Source: Chitinophaga flava | Lineage (GTDB): Bacteria; Bacteroidota; Bacteroidia; Chitinophagales; Chitinophagaceae | Reading direction: 5' to 3' | DNA length: 64,000 bases | Assembly (NCBI RefSeq): GCF_003308995.1 | Contig: NZ_QFFJ01000001.1 | Location: forward strand, 3,720,001 to 3,784,000 | Part shown: positions 34,516 through 43,144 of the stretch, one piece after another | Layout: each line of letters starts with the position of its first letter | How positions within the stretch are numbered: the stretch's first letter is position 1 | Position numbers and translations under genes: made by a program | The notes under the pieces: generated by a model | The model's database searches: none | What the model saw: the letters and a program-made list of their open reading frames with translations, nothing else | What the model was told of the DNA's origin: nothing

Positions 34516-34560
34516 TACAAAGCCTTGATAATTTTGATGATGGTTGCAGGGCAACAAAAA

Positions 34561-34587
34561 AGCCGGCAGGTAAAACACCTGGCGGCT
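34561..34587 (-). terminator. Terminator between the efflux operon and the 101-residue secreted protein gene
   Basis: AGCCGGCAGGT and ACCTGGCGGCT (34561-34571, 34577-34587) pair with one mismatch. On the minus strand a TTTTTTG tract follows, so it mainly ends the minus-strand gene. Confidence 0.7.
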
Positions 34588-34615
34588 CATGAGAATGCGA
34601 TTAAAAACTTGCAAC

Positions 34616-34921
34616 CTATTCCTTCTTATCATGGATCTGAGATGGCTTCAGGTATATTTTTTTACCCTTATCGTTAACTATAAATTTCCGGTCTTTTTTG
34701 TCGATGTATACTGGTTGTCCATTTGGACCTTCCTTCCCTTTGTATGTTTTGTCGGTAAGGGTGGATGCGCCTTTTACGGCTATAGAAGCGGTTTTGTTAC
34801 CTATCTTTTTAGGAAGACTATCTATTTTGTGTTGTGCAAATACTGCCTGTGCCGGTAATGTGGCTATTGCGCCAAAGGCTACTGCAAATAACATGGCGGA
34901 AATGCTTTTGGGAGCTCTCAT
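34616..34921 (-). CDS. Small secreted protein of unknown function
   Basis: 101 residues. A signal peptide (about 1-29, ending AVFAQ) is followed by a short, lysine-rich polar chain (TYKGKEGPNGQPVYIDKKDRKFI) that suggests a small beta-rich periplasmic or secreted protein. I do not recognise the family. The gene has its own terminator, is convergent with the efflux operon, and is divergent from the third four-cysteine gene. Confidence 0.7.
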   Translation of the reverse strand: MRAPKSISAMLFAVAFGAIATLPAQAVFAQHKIDSLPKKIGNKTASIAVKGASTLTDKTYKGKEGPNGQPVYIDKKDRKFIVNDKGKKIYLKPSQIHDKKE

Positions 34922-35117
34922 AACTGTATGATTTTTAAGTTAACATTATGATAGTAGCTGATCCAATTTTGATGCCATTCCTGAAATGCTGATTTGATAC
35001 TGTTGAAAAACACTATCTTACAAATGACTGTTTTTTTTCTGGCAAGAACTGGCGGGGATTTTCCCGCAAAATGGTATCAGTCATATTTAGTAGATTTAAG
35101 AATAATAACCTGTGTCT

Positions 35118-35735
35118 ATGAAGTACGCCAAAGGTCTGTTCCTGTCTGTTCCTACGCCTTGCAGTGAGAATTGGGATGAGATGACTCATACTGCTGCGGG
35201 TAAACACTGTAGTCAATGTGCTAAAACGGTAATAGATTTTTCTTCCATGTCGGATGCTGAGATACTGGAGTTGCTTCGTAACAGCAATGGGGAGGTGTGT
35301 GGTCATTTTCAGCATTCACAGTTGAATAGATTGATTGCACCACCACCGGCATCCCGAAGCAATTTTTTGCCTGCACTGCTGCTCACAGCGGGGATGATCA
35401 CCGGTATTGCCAATCAGGGTTATGCAGAAGCAAGAACACTGGAAGAGGTGGAAATGCAGCTGACAGCACCGCCGGAGTTGTTGCCGGAGGATACTACTAA
35501 GTCTTCCCTTAAATCCTATAACCTGCCGGAAGTGGTTGTGACGAGCTTTGCAAGCCGGCTCTCCAACTCTGCACATACAGGAATGGTCGTCATTGTAGGC
35601 GCAACAATAGCAACAGTTCAACAGCGCGATGACTGCAGTTTGCTCAAACATCCTGAAGGAAAGCCTGTCGATCCCGTCTACCCTACAGATAATGAACGGC
35701 AGAAAAGCAAAAAACGCCGTTGGTTTTTTAAATAA
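35118..35735 (+). CDS. Four-cysteine N-terminal domain protein, copy 3, without CarboxypepD domain
   Basis: 205 residues from the ATG at 35118, chosen to match the paralogues at 3151 and 3918. Cysteines at 15, 31, 34 and 61 have the same spacing (C-x15-C-x2-C-x26-C), with CAKTVIDFSSMSD. A hydrophobic span follows (about 80-100, FLPALLLTAGMITGI). The CarboxypepD_reg-like domain of the other copies is missing, yet the segment LPEVVVTSFASRL, like that after the domain in SusC receptors, remains. The tail is basic (KSKKRRWFFK). Function unknown. Confidence 0.75.
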   Translation: MKYAKGLFLSVPTPCSENWDEMTHTAAGKHCSQCAKTVIDFSSMSDAEILELLRNSNGEVCGHFQHSQLNRLIAPPPASRSNFLPALLLTAGMITGIANQGYAEARTLEEVEMQLTAPPELLPEDTTKSSLKSYNLPEVVVTSFASRLSNSAHTGMVVIVGATIATVQQRDDCSLLKHPEGKPVDPVYPTDNERQKSKKRRWFFK

Positions 35736-35848
35736 AATAACCCTCCGGAAGGCCCGTTTTTCCAGAGGGTTGTGGCTGTCAGCTTTCTCTTTGAAAGTAG
35801 CCAGCAGACATTATTGTAACAGGTTTGTTTTTCTTCTTCCCGAGGCTG

Positions 35849-36244
35849 TTAGTTTCCCCAGAAATGATCCTCCTGAGCGAGGTCCGCAGCATATACTTTC
35901 GCGGCAACTATCTGTCCGTCTTTTACCGTGTATACGTCAACGTTATCTGTATCCAGTGTCGCGCCTGGTCTGGAAGCTTTCCAGTGTAACAGTACTGCTG
36001 CCTGGTCGCCATTGACAGTGATAGATTTGATGTCTGTCAGTGCCATCGTATTTTGAGATACTTCAAACATGCCACCTACCATCTGGAATACTTCTCCGCT
36101 GGATTTTTTAGTACCAGAGAAGCGGCTGTTGCCGGGTTGTTCCCAGGTAATATCGGGGTGGAGCAATGCGCCAAGTTTTTCGAGATTTACCTGTTGTACT
36201 GCGGTAACGAAATCTTTTACTACTGCTAAAGTTTGATTTTCCAT
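35849..36244 (-). CDS. SnoaL-like / NTF2-fold protein
   Basis: 131 residues from the ATG at 36244 (MENQTLAVV); the longer frame upstream is low-complexity and not plausible. The alpha+beta cone pattern of the nuclear transport factor 2 superfamily is visible: an N-terminal helix VVKDFVTAVQQVNLEKLGALLHPDITWEQPG and later strands DQAAVLLHWKAS and VDVYTVKDGQIVAAKVYAADL. These proteins can be small enzymes or ligand binders. It is divergent from the AraC gene at 36393, which may regulate it. Confidence 0.85.
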   Translation of the reverse strand: MENQTLAVVKDFVTAVQQVNLEKLGALLHPDITWEQPGNSRFSGTKKSSGEVFQMVGGMFEVSQNTMALTDIKSITVNGDQAAVLLHWKASRPGATLDTDNVDVYTVKDGQIVAAKVYAADLAQEDHFWGN

Positions 36245-36392
36245 GATTGTATGTTTTTTGTTTTTGTTTTGTTTGTTTGTTGACACAAAGCTACTACCTG
36301 GAAGAAGGGTATTACTTATCATTACACGACAAACGATTACCATTTCACGACAGAATGTTTTTTATGCCATTACAGAAGAATAACTTTATCCT

Positions 36393-37391
36393 ATGAAACA
36401 ACTGGTATTAGCTATTATCGCCTACGCTGTGCAGCGTGATGTAGATGCGGCACAGCTCTGTAAGCAGGCAGGCATCGACCTGACGGCCCTTAAAAAAACA
36501 ACAACCGCTCCCGTTACACAACATCAGCTGGATATGCTATGGCTGCATGCTGCCCGTCTTACCAACGACCCGTTGTTTGGACTGCATTTTGCGGCATCAG
36601 TGCAGCCTGCAGCCCTGGGGGTAGTGGGAGAGATCATACAAACGAGTGCCACAGTGGGGGAAGCGCTTACCCACGCAGTAGCCCTTACACACCTGGTAAC
36701 AGACCAGTGCCGGCTGGAAATAGTCCGGGGCAATAAAAACTTTACAGTGCGCTTTATTCCCGCAGCGGATCACGGTGACGGACCTACGATGGCTTTTCGT
36801 ATGCTCATTGAGTTTCTGATGGTGCTTACGATTCATGAGTTGTCGGGGCTGTTGCTGGAAAAGATTGCACCGCAGGCAGTACGAATGCCTTATACAGTGC
36901 CTGATCCTGCTGCTTATGAACAAGCATTCCGCTGTAAACCGGTAAAACGTGCCGATGAATATACGCTTGTATTTGATGCCCGCTATTGGGATGAGCCAAT
37001 ACTAACAGCGAACTATGGGTTACAAAGCCTGTTATTGAAAAAAGTGAGCAGCTTATCACAGCCACAACCAGCCACCAATAATACTTTGCAGGTAAGAGTA
37101 TACAACCATCTGCTGGCGAATTCTTATCTGGGCATTATCTCGCTGGAGGAGATGGCGGCTAATTTTAACCTGAGCCCGCGCAGTTTGCAACGCAAGCTGA
37201 AAGATGAAGGCGTTAAATACCAGGAAGTGGCGGATGCAGTGAGAAAGTCACTGGCCCTTTATTATATATCGTCGGGCAACTATCCTTTGAAAGATATTTC
37301 CTATATGCTGGGGTATAATGAGTTGAGTGCTTTCACCCGGGCGTTTAAACGTTGGACTGGCAGCAGTCCGGCCGGATATCAGTCATTGTAG
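36393..37391 (+). CDS. AraC family transcriptional regulator (arabinose_bd / OruR type)
   Basis: 332 residues. The N-terminal arabinose-binding-like domain (about 15-190, PLFGLHFAASVQPAALGVVGEIIQTS) is of the type found in OruR/ArgR-like AraC members. The C-terminal helix-turn-helix pair (about 235-330) shows SLEEMAANFNLSPRSLQRKLKDEG and PLKDISYMLGYNELSAFTRAFKRWTG. It is divergent from the SnoaL-like gene by 148 bp and a likely regulator of it. It overlaps the SMI1 gene on the other strand by 13 bp. Confidence 0.92.
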   Translation: MKQLVLAIIAYAVQRDVDAAQLCKQAGIDLTALKKTTTAPVTQHQLDMLWLHAARLTNDPLFGLHFAASVQPAALGVVGEIIQTSATVGEALTHAVALTHLVTDQCRLEIVRGNKNFTVRFIPAADHGDGPTMAFRMLIEFLMVLTIHELSGLLLEKIAPQAVRMPYTVPDPAAYEQAFRCKPVKRADEYTLVFDARYWDEPILTANYGLQSLLLKKVSSLSQPQPATNNTLQVRVYNHLLANSYLGIISLEEMAANFNLSPRSLQRKLKDEGVKYQEVADAVRKSLALYYISSGNYPLKDISYMLGYNELSAFTRAFKRWTGSSPAGYQSL

Positions 37392-37966
37392 TTGAAAGAG
37401 GTGCCTTTATGGACGATACCCCATTTCTTAACAAAAACGTAATCTCCTCTTTCTATAGCGTCGATATAGCCGGAAATCCATTCCCGGAAGGAGGATGCCA
37501 CGATTTCCCGGTGATTATCATCATGCCATAGGGCGATAATCTGGCCGTGATGTCCTTCCGGGGCAGGGTCCAGATCAAGGCAAAGATGGTTGCCAAATCC
37601 ATCGGAGGTAATGGGTATCCACAACGGATTCCACCAGCTGCTGCGAATGCCTGTGTCGGGTTCGGAGGCGATGGGGTGATCGTTGTAGGTAAAAGTGCCG
37701 GCATCCAGCAGGTCTTGCCAGTAATGCCAGTTGTCCGCGATATCTTCTACAGAGAGTAACAGGTCGCCGTCTACCAGTCCGGTCCTGGCTTTACGCTGAC
37801 CATCATGGACCGCGTAAAATGCCTTAAAATCTGCCGGTAATGGCGAATCTATCAGCTTTTCCAAAGACTCTACTGCTTCGTATGTCACGCCAGGATTAAG
37901 GATATTCAGAAGTTTGGGGGCATGCTGGCGCATCCAGGTTTCCCATCGTATCCAGTATTCTTGCAT
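37379..37966 (-). CDS. SMI1/KNR4 family protein
   Basis: 195 residues. The SUKH superfamily pattern is clear: LEKLIDSPLPADFKAFYAVHDGQ near the N-terminus, then WIPITSDGFGNHLCLDLDPAPEGHHGQIIALWHDDN. The family often supplies immunity proteins in contact-dependent toxin systems, but many members are housekeeping or of unknown role. No toxin gene is adjacent, so immunity function is not supported here. It converges on the AraC gene, with a 13-bp overlap. Confidence 0.92.
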   Translation of the reverse strand: MQEYWIRWETWMRQHAPKLLNILNPGVTYEAVESLEKLIDSPLPADFKAFYAVHDGQRKARTGLVDGDLLLSVEDIADNWHYWQDLLDAGTFTYNDHPIASEPDTGIRSSWWNPLWIPITSDGFGNHLCLDLDPAPEGHHGQIIALWHDDNHREIVASSFREWISGYIDAIERGDYVFVKKWGIVHKGTSFNYND

Positions 37967-38137
37967 ATGGTTGTGGGTTTGTACCGACTATAAAGATGTA
38001 AAAAATTCACCATAAATAAAAGCGGTATTTCAGCAAAGTAATAAAGGACAGAACAGCTTCTTTTTCATCAAAATGATTTTCTGCTAAAAAGTTCTTCACG
38101 CTGTTTGTTGTCTGTGTCTTTGCGTGAAAGAAATACC

Positions 38138-38145
38138 TACTTTTG
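38138..38145 (+). promoter_or_regulatory. -7 promoter element of the acidic-protein gene
   Basis: TACTTTTG matches TAnnTTTG exactly, 32 bp before the ATG at 38178. No clear -33 element is visible. Confidence 0.45.
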
Positions 38146-38177
38146 TAATAGCATCATTTAAACGTAAATAATCAACT

Positions 38178-38468
38178 ATGGCACAGTTACCTAAATTTCT
38201 GATCGCAGACGATCCTGTTACAGATCCGGAAAATGAGTATATTTTTCATACCGAAAAACCCCGCTTCTTTGCCAAACGAGTGGAAGAAGACGAAGAAACT
38301 GCCTACATCGATATCGTTGAAGAGATCGATAATGTAGAGGAGTTCTACAAAAATGATCCGGACAAAAAGCAGGAACTGCTGGAACAGCTGGAAGACTGGT
38401 ACTACTCCTACATGGAGTGGCTGGAAGAAGGCGAAACCGGTGAAGATGATGAAGAAGAGGAAGAATAG
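38178..38468 (+). CDS. Small, very acidic cytoplasmic protein
   Basis: 96 residues with an extreme negative charge, ending in GEDDEEEEE. There is no signal peptide or membrane segment. KPRFFAKRVEEDEETAYIDI is the only mixed-charge segment; most of the rest (EEIDNVEEFYKNDP, LLEQLEDWYYSYMEWLEEG) suggests helices. It has its own promoter element and a strong terminator, so it is a genuine gene. I do not recognise a characterised family. Confidence 0.8.
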   Translation: MAQLPKFLIADDPVTDPENEYIFHTEKPRFFAKRVEEDEETAYIDIVEEIDNVEEFYKNDPDKKQELLEQLEDWYYSYMEWLEEGETGEDDEEEEE

Positions 38469-38487
38469 TAACTGCAAGTTATTTAAA

Positions 38488-38511
38488 AAGCGTCCGCAAC
38501 TGCGGACGCTT
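38488..38511. terminator. Bidirectional terminator
   Basis: AAGCGTCCGCA (38488-38498) and TGCGGACGCTT (38501-38511) pair perfectly, flanked by A-rich and T-rich tracts. It serves both the acidic-protein gene and the convergent AraC gene. Confidence 0.85.
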
Positions 38512-38523
38512 TTTTTCTGCATA

Positions 38524-39369
38524 TCAGTTGGGTTGCAACTGCAATTCCTTCCTGAAAGCAGATGGATTGACCCCTTTATATTTTTTAAACATCCTGTTGA
38601 GATGGCTTTCATCCGTAAAGCCCAGTTCATCCGCGATTTCTCCCACACGCATGCTGCTGTAACGCAGCCTTGTTTCCACCAGCTTCAGTTTGTATTGCAT
38701 GATATACTGCTGTAGGCTGTCGCCGTTGTTGCGCTTGAAATATTCACTCAAATACGTAGGTGATATGTTGAAGTGCGCAGCAATCTGGTCTGCCTTTAAC
38801 TTTTCCGGTGAATAAATATACTCATGGATATAGTGGAGAATATTTTGTGAAGCCTCTGTTTTACCAGGCTGGCGTGTTTGCTCAGGTAGCTGAAAAGAGA
38901 TATTACGGGCCACAATGGTCAGGATAGTATTCACAATCTGTTGCGACAATGCCTTGTGATAAGGCTGCTGATTAATCAACTCCCGCATCAGCCCTTCTAT
39001 CAGTGATTTTACCAGCGGTTTGTCACTTTTGTTTTTTAGAATACAACCCGGCAAATGATTGTTGTTCTGGAAGATGAACTCCAGTTGCTGAATCCAGTCT
39101 TTATGCTGATTTTTTAAGTAGACATCATTGAAGCGGATAAAGAAAAACTTCGTCGCATCCTTTACTTCAAACGAATGGCAGTCCTGTGGCATGACCAGAA
39201 ACAGCTTGTCGGCACTATAGGGCAACTGGTTCTTGTTGACACACTGTACTCCACTGCCTTCTACAATATATACCAGCTCAAAAAAATTATGTTTATGCGC
39301 GTCTATCGGGCATTCTGTACACTCCCGGTATTCGATCTCGAAAGGTTGGTATAAATTTTCCTGTATCAT
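38524..39369 (-). CDS. AraC family transcriptional regulator (cupin N-terminus)
   Basis: 281 residues. The cupin-like N-terminus has AHKHNFFELVYIVEGSG and DKLFLVMPQDCHSFEV. The C-terminal helix-turn-helix pair (about 185-280) is seen in KADQIAAHFNISPTYLSEYFKRN and RVGEIADELGFTDESHLNRMFKKYKG. It is divergent from the DoxX gene by 83 bp, and may control it. Confidence 0.92.
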   Translation of the reverse strand: MIQENLYQPFEIEYRECTECPIDAHKHNFFELVYIVEGSGVQCVNKNQLPYSADKLFLVMPQDCHSFEVKDATKFFFIRFNDVYLKNQHKDWIQQLEFIFQNNNHLPGCILKNKSDKPLVKSLIEGLMRELINQQPYHKALSQQIVNTILTIVARNISFQLPEQTRQPGKTEASQNILHYIHEYIYSPEKLKADQIAAHFNISPTYLSEYFKRNNGDSLQQYIMQYKLKLVETRLRYSSMRVGEIADELGFTDESHLNRMFKKYKGVNPSAFRKELQLQPN

Positions 39370-39426
39370 CTTATGAAATTACTGAATGATCCTCTAATTG
39401 TACAAGTTTTTTTGCCTGAAGCGCCG

Positions 39427-39434
39427 GACCTTTG
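39427..39434 (+). promoter_or_regulatory. -7 promoter element of the DoxX gene
   Basis: GACCTTTG is one base from TAnnTTTG and lies 18 bp before the ATG at 39453. The same nACCTTTG form occurs before susC, DUF5690, gntR and the AraC gene at 28452. Confidence 0.4.
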
Positions 39435-39452
39435 ATATATAAAATTACACTA

Positions 39453-39851
39453 ATGGAAAACAATACAATTGCATTTGTACTGACTCGCCTGGCCATAGCT
39501 GCCAGTATGTTCGGACATGGTCTGGTAAGACTTCCCAAGCTGAATGCCTTCAGCGACTGGATGGTAAAAAGCTTTGAAAAATCCATGCTGCCCGGCATAT
39601 TGGTACTGCCTTTCAGTTATATATTACCGCTGGCGGAATTTGCCATCGGCCTGTTGCTGATACTGGGGCTGTTTACACGGACCTCCCTGATAGCAGGAGC
39701 TATAGTAATGATCATGCTCATCTTAGGTACCACCCTGATAGAAGACTGGGGTGCACTAGCTTCGCAGCTGATACACGCAGCCTTCTTTACAGTATTGCTG
39801 GTATTTGTACGCTATAATGGCTTTGCGCTCGATAATCTCGTCAGGAAGTAA
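39453..39851 (+). CDS. DoxX family membrane protein
   Basis: 132 residues from the ATG at 39453; the TTG at 39432 overlaps the -7 element. Four hydrophobic helices are visible, starting FVLTRLAIAASMFGHGLVRLPKL, with the DoxX pattern LPLAEFAIGLLLILGLFTR in the second half. DoxX-type proteins take part in quinone or thiol redox steps in some organisms, but no specific partner is evident. It overlaps the minus-strand gene at 39841 by 11 bp and is divergent from an AraC regulator. Confidence 0.9.
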   Translation: MENNTIAFVLTRLAIAASMFGHGLVRLPKLNAFSDWMVKSFEKSMLPGILVLPFSYILPLAEFAIGLLLILGLFTRTSLIAGAIVMIMLILGTTLIEDWGALASQLIHAAFFTVLLVFVRYNGFALDNLVRK

Positions 39852-40683
39852 GCTGCTGGTCCAGCATTCGCCGGAAGCCTTCAGCATCATCCAGTCGGAA
39901 AGCTATCTGCCTGACTGCTGGTTTGTGTTTAAATAAAAGATGAAGTGATAAGGGCTGTTTCAGCTCCAGCAAAAGATTACAGGGTTCAAATGCCTTTAAC
40001 AGGGAGAAGTGTACCGTATGGCTGTCGGGCTTTGCCTTCCGGTAATCATGGATGGCGGCCATCTGCGCAAAAGGGATATAAACAGATGATACTATGCCAT
40101 AACGCAGGTAGATACCTGTAGCATCTACCTGAACAGGCCGGGAGAGGACCGCCTTCAGATGTGCCACCAGAAAGACGATGGAATAGGCCCCTGCAGCCAG
40201 TAAAATACGGTCCAGGACCGGGTAATGAAGCCGGGAAACCAACAACCCCATACCGGCCATTTCCAGCAAAAACAGAAATATAAAAATGCCATAGACAGCT
40301 GCAAGCCCTTTTCGTGCATACCAGGAAGTAACAGGGGCGTTTTCCTCCTTTTTCCATTTAAAAAAAGCATAGTACATCAGCGTGCTTTCTGTTGCCAGCA
40401 TCCGACTTATTTTCCCATTCGTGATCACCTGCTGCAGAGCCGGCAGTAACAGCTCCGGGAAGTCCTCACAGGGGCGGCTTTCCCGGAGCATCCTGTAGTG
40501 TTTTACAGTGCCATGTATCATAATGATGACCCGCAATAACAACAGGTCGGCCATCAGCCCGGACAAAACATTGTCTGTAAGCCGGTGCCCATGCCCTGTC
40601 AGCAGGAGAGACAGTAGTTTCAGCACACAGGCTGTGACAAAAAGAAGGCTTAACAGCCTCGTACGGGAAATACTTATTTTCAT
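39841..40683 (-). CDS. Membrane protein of unknown function
   Basis: 280 residues. Hydrophobic helices lie at about 8-28, 40-55, 128-150 and 158-180. A soluble C-terminal part (about 185-280) contains VDATGIYLRYGIVSSVYIPFAQMAAIHDY, which resembles the strand pattern of bacterial PH-like domains. I do not recognise the family. It starts 12 bp after the Na+/H+ antiporter gene and is probably co-transcribed with it. Confidence 0.7.
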   Translation of the reverse strand: MKISISRTRLLSLLFVTACVLKLLSLLLTGHGHRLTDNVLSGLMADLLLLRVIIMIHGTVKHYRMLRESRPCEDFPELLLPALQQVITNGKISRMLATESTLMYYAFFKWKKEENAPVTSWYARKGLAAVYGIFIFLFLLEMAGMGLLVSRLHYPVLDRILLAAGAYSIVFLVAHLKAVLSRPVQVDATGIYLRYGIVSSVYIPFAQMAAIHDYRKAKPDSHTVHFSLLKAFEPCNLLLELKQPLSLHLLFKHKPAVRQIAFRLDDAEGFRRMLDQQLTS

Positions 40684-40695
40684 GGCGTATATGGG

Positions 40696-42324
40696 TTATT
40701 CATGGCCGGGGCGCATGATCTTCATCTCGTCGAGGTCCAGCTGCATCTCCTGACTGCGTATCACCTCATCGCTGAAAACATTGTGCCGCCGTAACTGGAA
40801 CAGCTCTTTGCGCTGAAGTGCATAAATGTCTCTCAGTACCGCGTGATACAGATCTACTTCTGCTTTTTCAGTCTCACTACATTCGAGGGATTCCAGCCGC
40901 GCACCGGTGTTCTGGATATTATTTTCCAGATTTTTTTTGAGAGAGCCTATCAGTTCATTGTCAGTGGCTTCAAAAGCATATTTCTCTTCCAGTATGTTAA
41001 GTGCCACTTTCATTAGTGTAAGTTGTATTCCTGCTTCCTGTTGATCTGCTGGCGTAATGACATCAATTTCCCCTATTTTGATGATACGGATCAGCAGTGG
41101 AAGTGTGAGGCCCTGAAATACCAGCGTCACAAGTATTACAATAAAAGTGATGAACAAAATCAGATTACGATGAGGGAATAACAATGGCACAGATAAGGCA
41201 GAGGCCAGCGACACCACTCCCCGCATCCCGGCCCAACCTACTATCAATGGCCCTTTCCAGCCCGGATTAGGTTCCCGCTCCCGGATCTTTTTACTCAGCA
41301 TCCGCGGAATAAAAGCACCCGGATACACCCACAGCAAACGAACAAGAATCGTGAGAAACGCGATGATCACACCGTATCTGATCGCATCTGCAATGGAATA
41401 ATCTCCCAGTGAGTGAATGATGGTCGGCAGTTCCAATCCTATCAGTATAAAGATGATACCATTCAGTACAAAGATGAGAGTACTCCATACACCCAGCATT
41501 TGCATACGGGTAGCCCCATTGGGAAAGATGGCATGTGAGCGGTACGACAGGAATAAGCCGCCACTGACTACTGCCAACACACCGGAATAATGAAACTGCT
41601 CCGCTGCCAGGTACATGAAATAGGGTGTCATGACTGTCAGCGCAGAATCAATACTGGCCGTAGTAGGCAGCCAGCGATGTATATAATACATGATATGCGC
41701 TACTGCCAGCCCTATCACAATACCCATACCAGCGGAAAGAAAAAAGTCACCGATAGCCTTCTGCATCACAAACTGCCCTGTTATCACTGCTACCATGGCA
41801 AACCGAAATACAATCAAGCTGGATGCATCATTGATAAGACTTTCACCCTCCAGAACAGTAAGCACCCTTTTAGGCACTTTTAAATGTTTTAGTACTGAGG
41901 TAGCAGCCACCGAATCGGGGGGAGAAATAATGCCACCCAGCAAAAAGCCCAGTGCCAGCGTAAAGCCGGGTATCATACTCTTCGAAGTATAAGCCACAAT
42001 ACAGGAGGTGAAAATAACAGCCCCGAATGCCAGCATCATAATAGGTCTTTTCCATTTCCAGAAATCATTCCAGGAAGTATACCAGGCTGCTTCATACAAC
42101 AAAGGCGGCAGGAAAATAAGGAAGATCATATCAGTGTCTATCTCTATATGCGGAAGTCCTGGTATAAAACCTATGCCCAGCCCCGCCAGCACAAGAAAAA
42201 TAGGATAGGAGATCTTTAATCGCTGGCCCAGCATGACCAACATAAAAACAACAAATAATAAGGAAAGGATCAGTAACAGTGTATGGTGCATACCCGACAG
42301 TAAATTTGGTGTTAAATTAAGCAT
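40696..42324 (-). CDS. Na+/H+ antiporter, CPA1 family
   Basis: 542 residues with about twelve helices (1-410) and a cytoplasmic C-terminus (about 415-542). The CPA1 ion-binding motifs are present: GIISPPDSVAATSVLK and VLEGESLINDASSLIVFRFA, with the adjacent Asp and Asn used in proton/sodium exchange. GWAGMRGVVSLASALSVPL is the conserved late helix. It exchanges protons for sodium at the inner membrane for pH and salt homeostasis. An internal ATG at 42291 is an alternative start. Confidence 0.93.
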   Translation of the reverse strand: MLNLTPNLLSGMHHTLLLILSLLFVVFMLVMLGQRLKISYPIFLVLAGLGIGFIPGLPHIEIDTDMIFLIFLPPLLYEAAWYTSWNDFWKWKRPIMMLAFGAVIFTSCIVAYTSKSMIPGFTLALGFLLGGIISPPDSVAATSVLKHLKVPKRVLTVLEGESLINDASSLIVFRFAMVAVITGQFVMQKAIGDFFLSAGMGIVIGLAVAHIMYYIHRWLPTTASIDSALTVMTPYFMYLAAEQFHYSGVLAVVSGGLFLSYRSHAIFPNGATRMQMLGVWSTLIFVLNGIIFILIGLELPTIIHSLGDYSIADAIRYGVIIAFLTILVRLLWVYPGAFIPRMLSKKIREREPNPGWKGPLIVGWAGMRGVVSLASALSVPLLFPHRNLILFITFIVILVTLVFQGLTLPLLIRIIKIGEIDVITPADQQEAGIQLTLMKVALNILEEKYAFEATDNELIGSLKKNLENNIQNTGARLESLECSETEKAEVDLYHAVLRDIYALQRKELFQLRRHNVFSDEVIRSQEMQLDLDEMKIMRPGHE

Positions 42325-42358
42325 TAACCGACAAATTTTGTTGGGGTAGTATGCTGTA

Positions 42359-43078
42359 TTATTTTATAGAATCACTGACATACCTGGCATACTTTTGTTT
42401 GATATACACATAGAGGTCATAATCATTGATATCTTTTATGAACTCATAAGATGGCTGGTATCTGGTCATGAACTGTGTAAGACTGTCGCCTTCCAGGCCG
42501 GTGAGCTTATTGATCAGCAGAGGATTAAATACACGCTGTACCTGGTTTTCCTTCTCTTTGGCCAACAGTATCTTTTTGAACTTGTCTTTCTTTTTGTTTT
42601 GTTTAAAAGAAACGGCTTTATACAGCTTGTTGATATTAACACCTACGAAAGGACCCACAGAACGAATGACTTCATTCCACCGGGGCCTCCGGAAATCAAA
42701 TTCTTTACGAAACTCTTCGCGCAGGCGCAGAGAATCACGCAGGTAGTTGTAATGGATGATGCTGACTGATTTCAGTTCCAGGGGTTGTCGCTTAAGATGA
42801 TGAATGAGCGCAGACCTATCTCTGGAAATGATGACCAATAAAGGCACATAGCCCAGTGCTTTTAATAACAGGGTATCGCCTTTGCGGGCGCTTATCTCAT
42901 AAATGCCGTGGTCGTTGCTGACCGCGGATGCATTATTTCGTTTATTCAACACCGTTACACCGGTAATAGGTATGCTATCTTCCTGTGTAATTGTTCCCTG
43001 TACAACGCTCTGCGCATCTGCACTGTATAATAGCAGTAATAAGGGGCTTAATAGCAGGATGAATCTGAGTGCAGGCAT
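42359..43078 (-). CDS. Carboxypeptidase-like regulatory domain protein
   Basis: 239 residues with a signal peptide (about 1-22, ending SADAQ). A CarboxypepD_reg-like domain (about 25-100) shows GTITQEDSIPITGVTVLNKRNN and NDHGIYEISARKGDTLLLKALGY. A charged, helical C-terminal half follows (DSLRLREEFRKEFDFRRPRW) with no recognised domain. It is likely periplasmic. It precedes the antiporter by 34 bp on the same strand. Its role is unknown. Confidence 0.8.
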   Translation of the reverse strand: MPALRFILLLSPLLLLLYSADAQSVVQGTITQEDSIPITGVTVLNKRNNASAVSNDHGIYEISARKGDTLLLKALGYVPLLVIISRDRSALIHHLKRQPLELKSVSIIHYNYLRDSLRLREEFRKEFDFRRPRWNEVIRSVGPFVGVNINKLYKAVSFKQNKKKDKFKKILLAKEKENQVQRVFNPLLINKLTGLEGDSLTQFMTRYQPSYEFIKDINDYDLYVYIKQKYARYVSDSIK

Positions 43079-43144
43079 CAGGGAAATATTAGATGCCGGT
43101 AAGATAAAAAGGCTTTCGTAAAGGAAAAGTTAATATTGCTGATA

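Noticed and set aside
34589..34858. Plus-strand frame opposite the small secreted protein
   Set aside because: The minus-strand gene has a good signal peptide and a matching terminator; the plus-strand frame has neither.
37379..37966. Immunity gene of a contact-dependent toxin system
   Set aside because: SMI1/KNR4 proteins can be immunity proteins, but no polymorphic toxin or secretion gene is adjacent.
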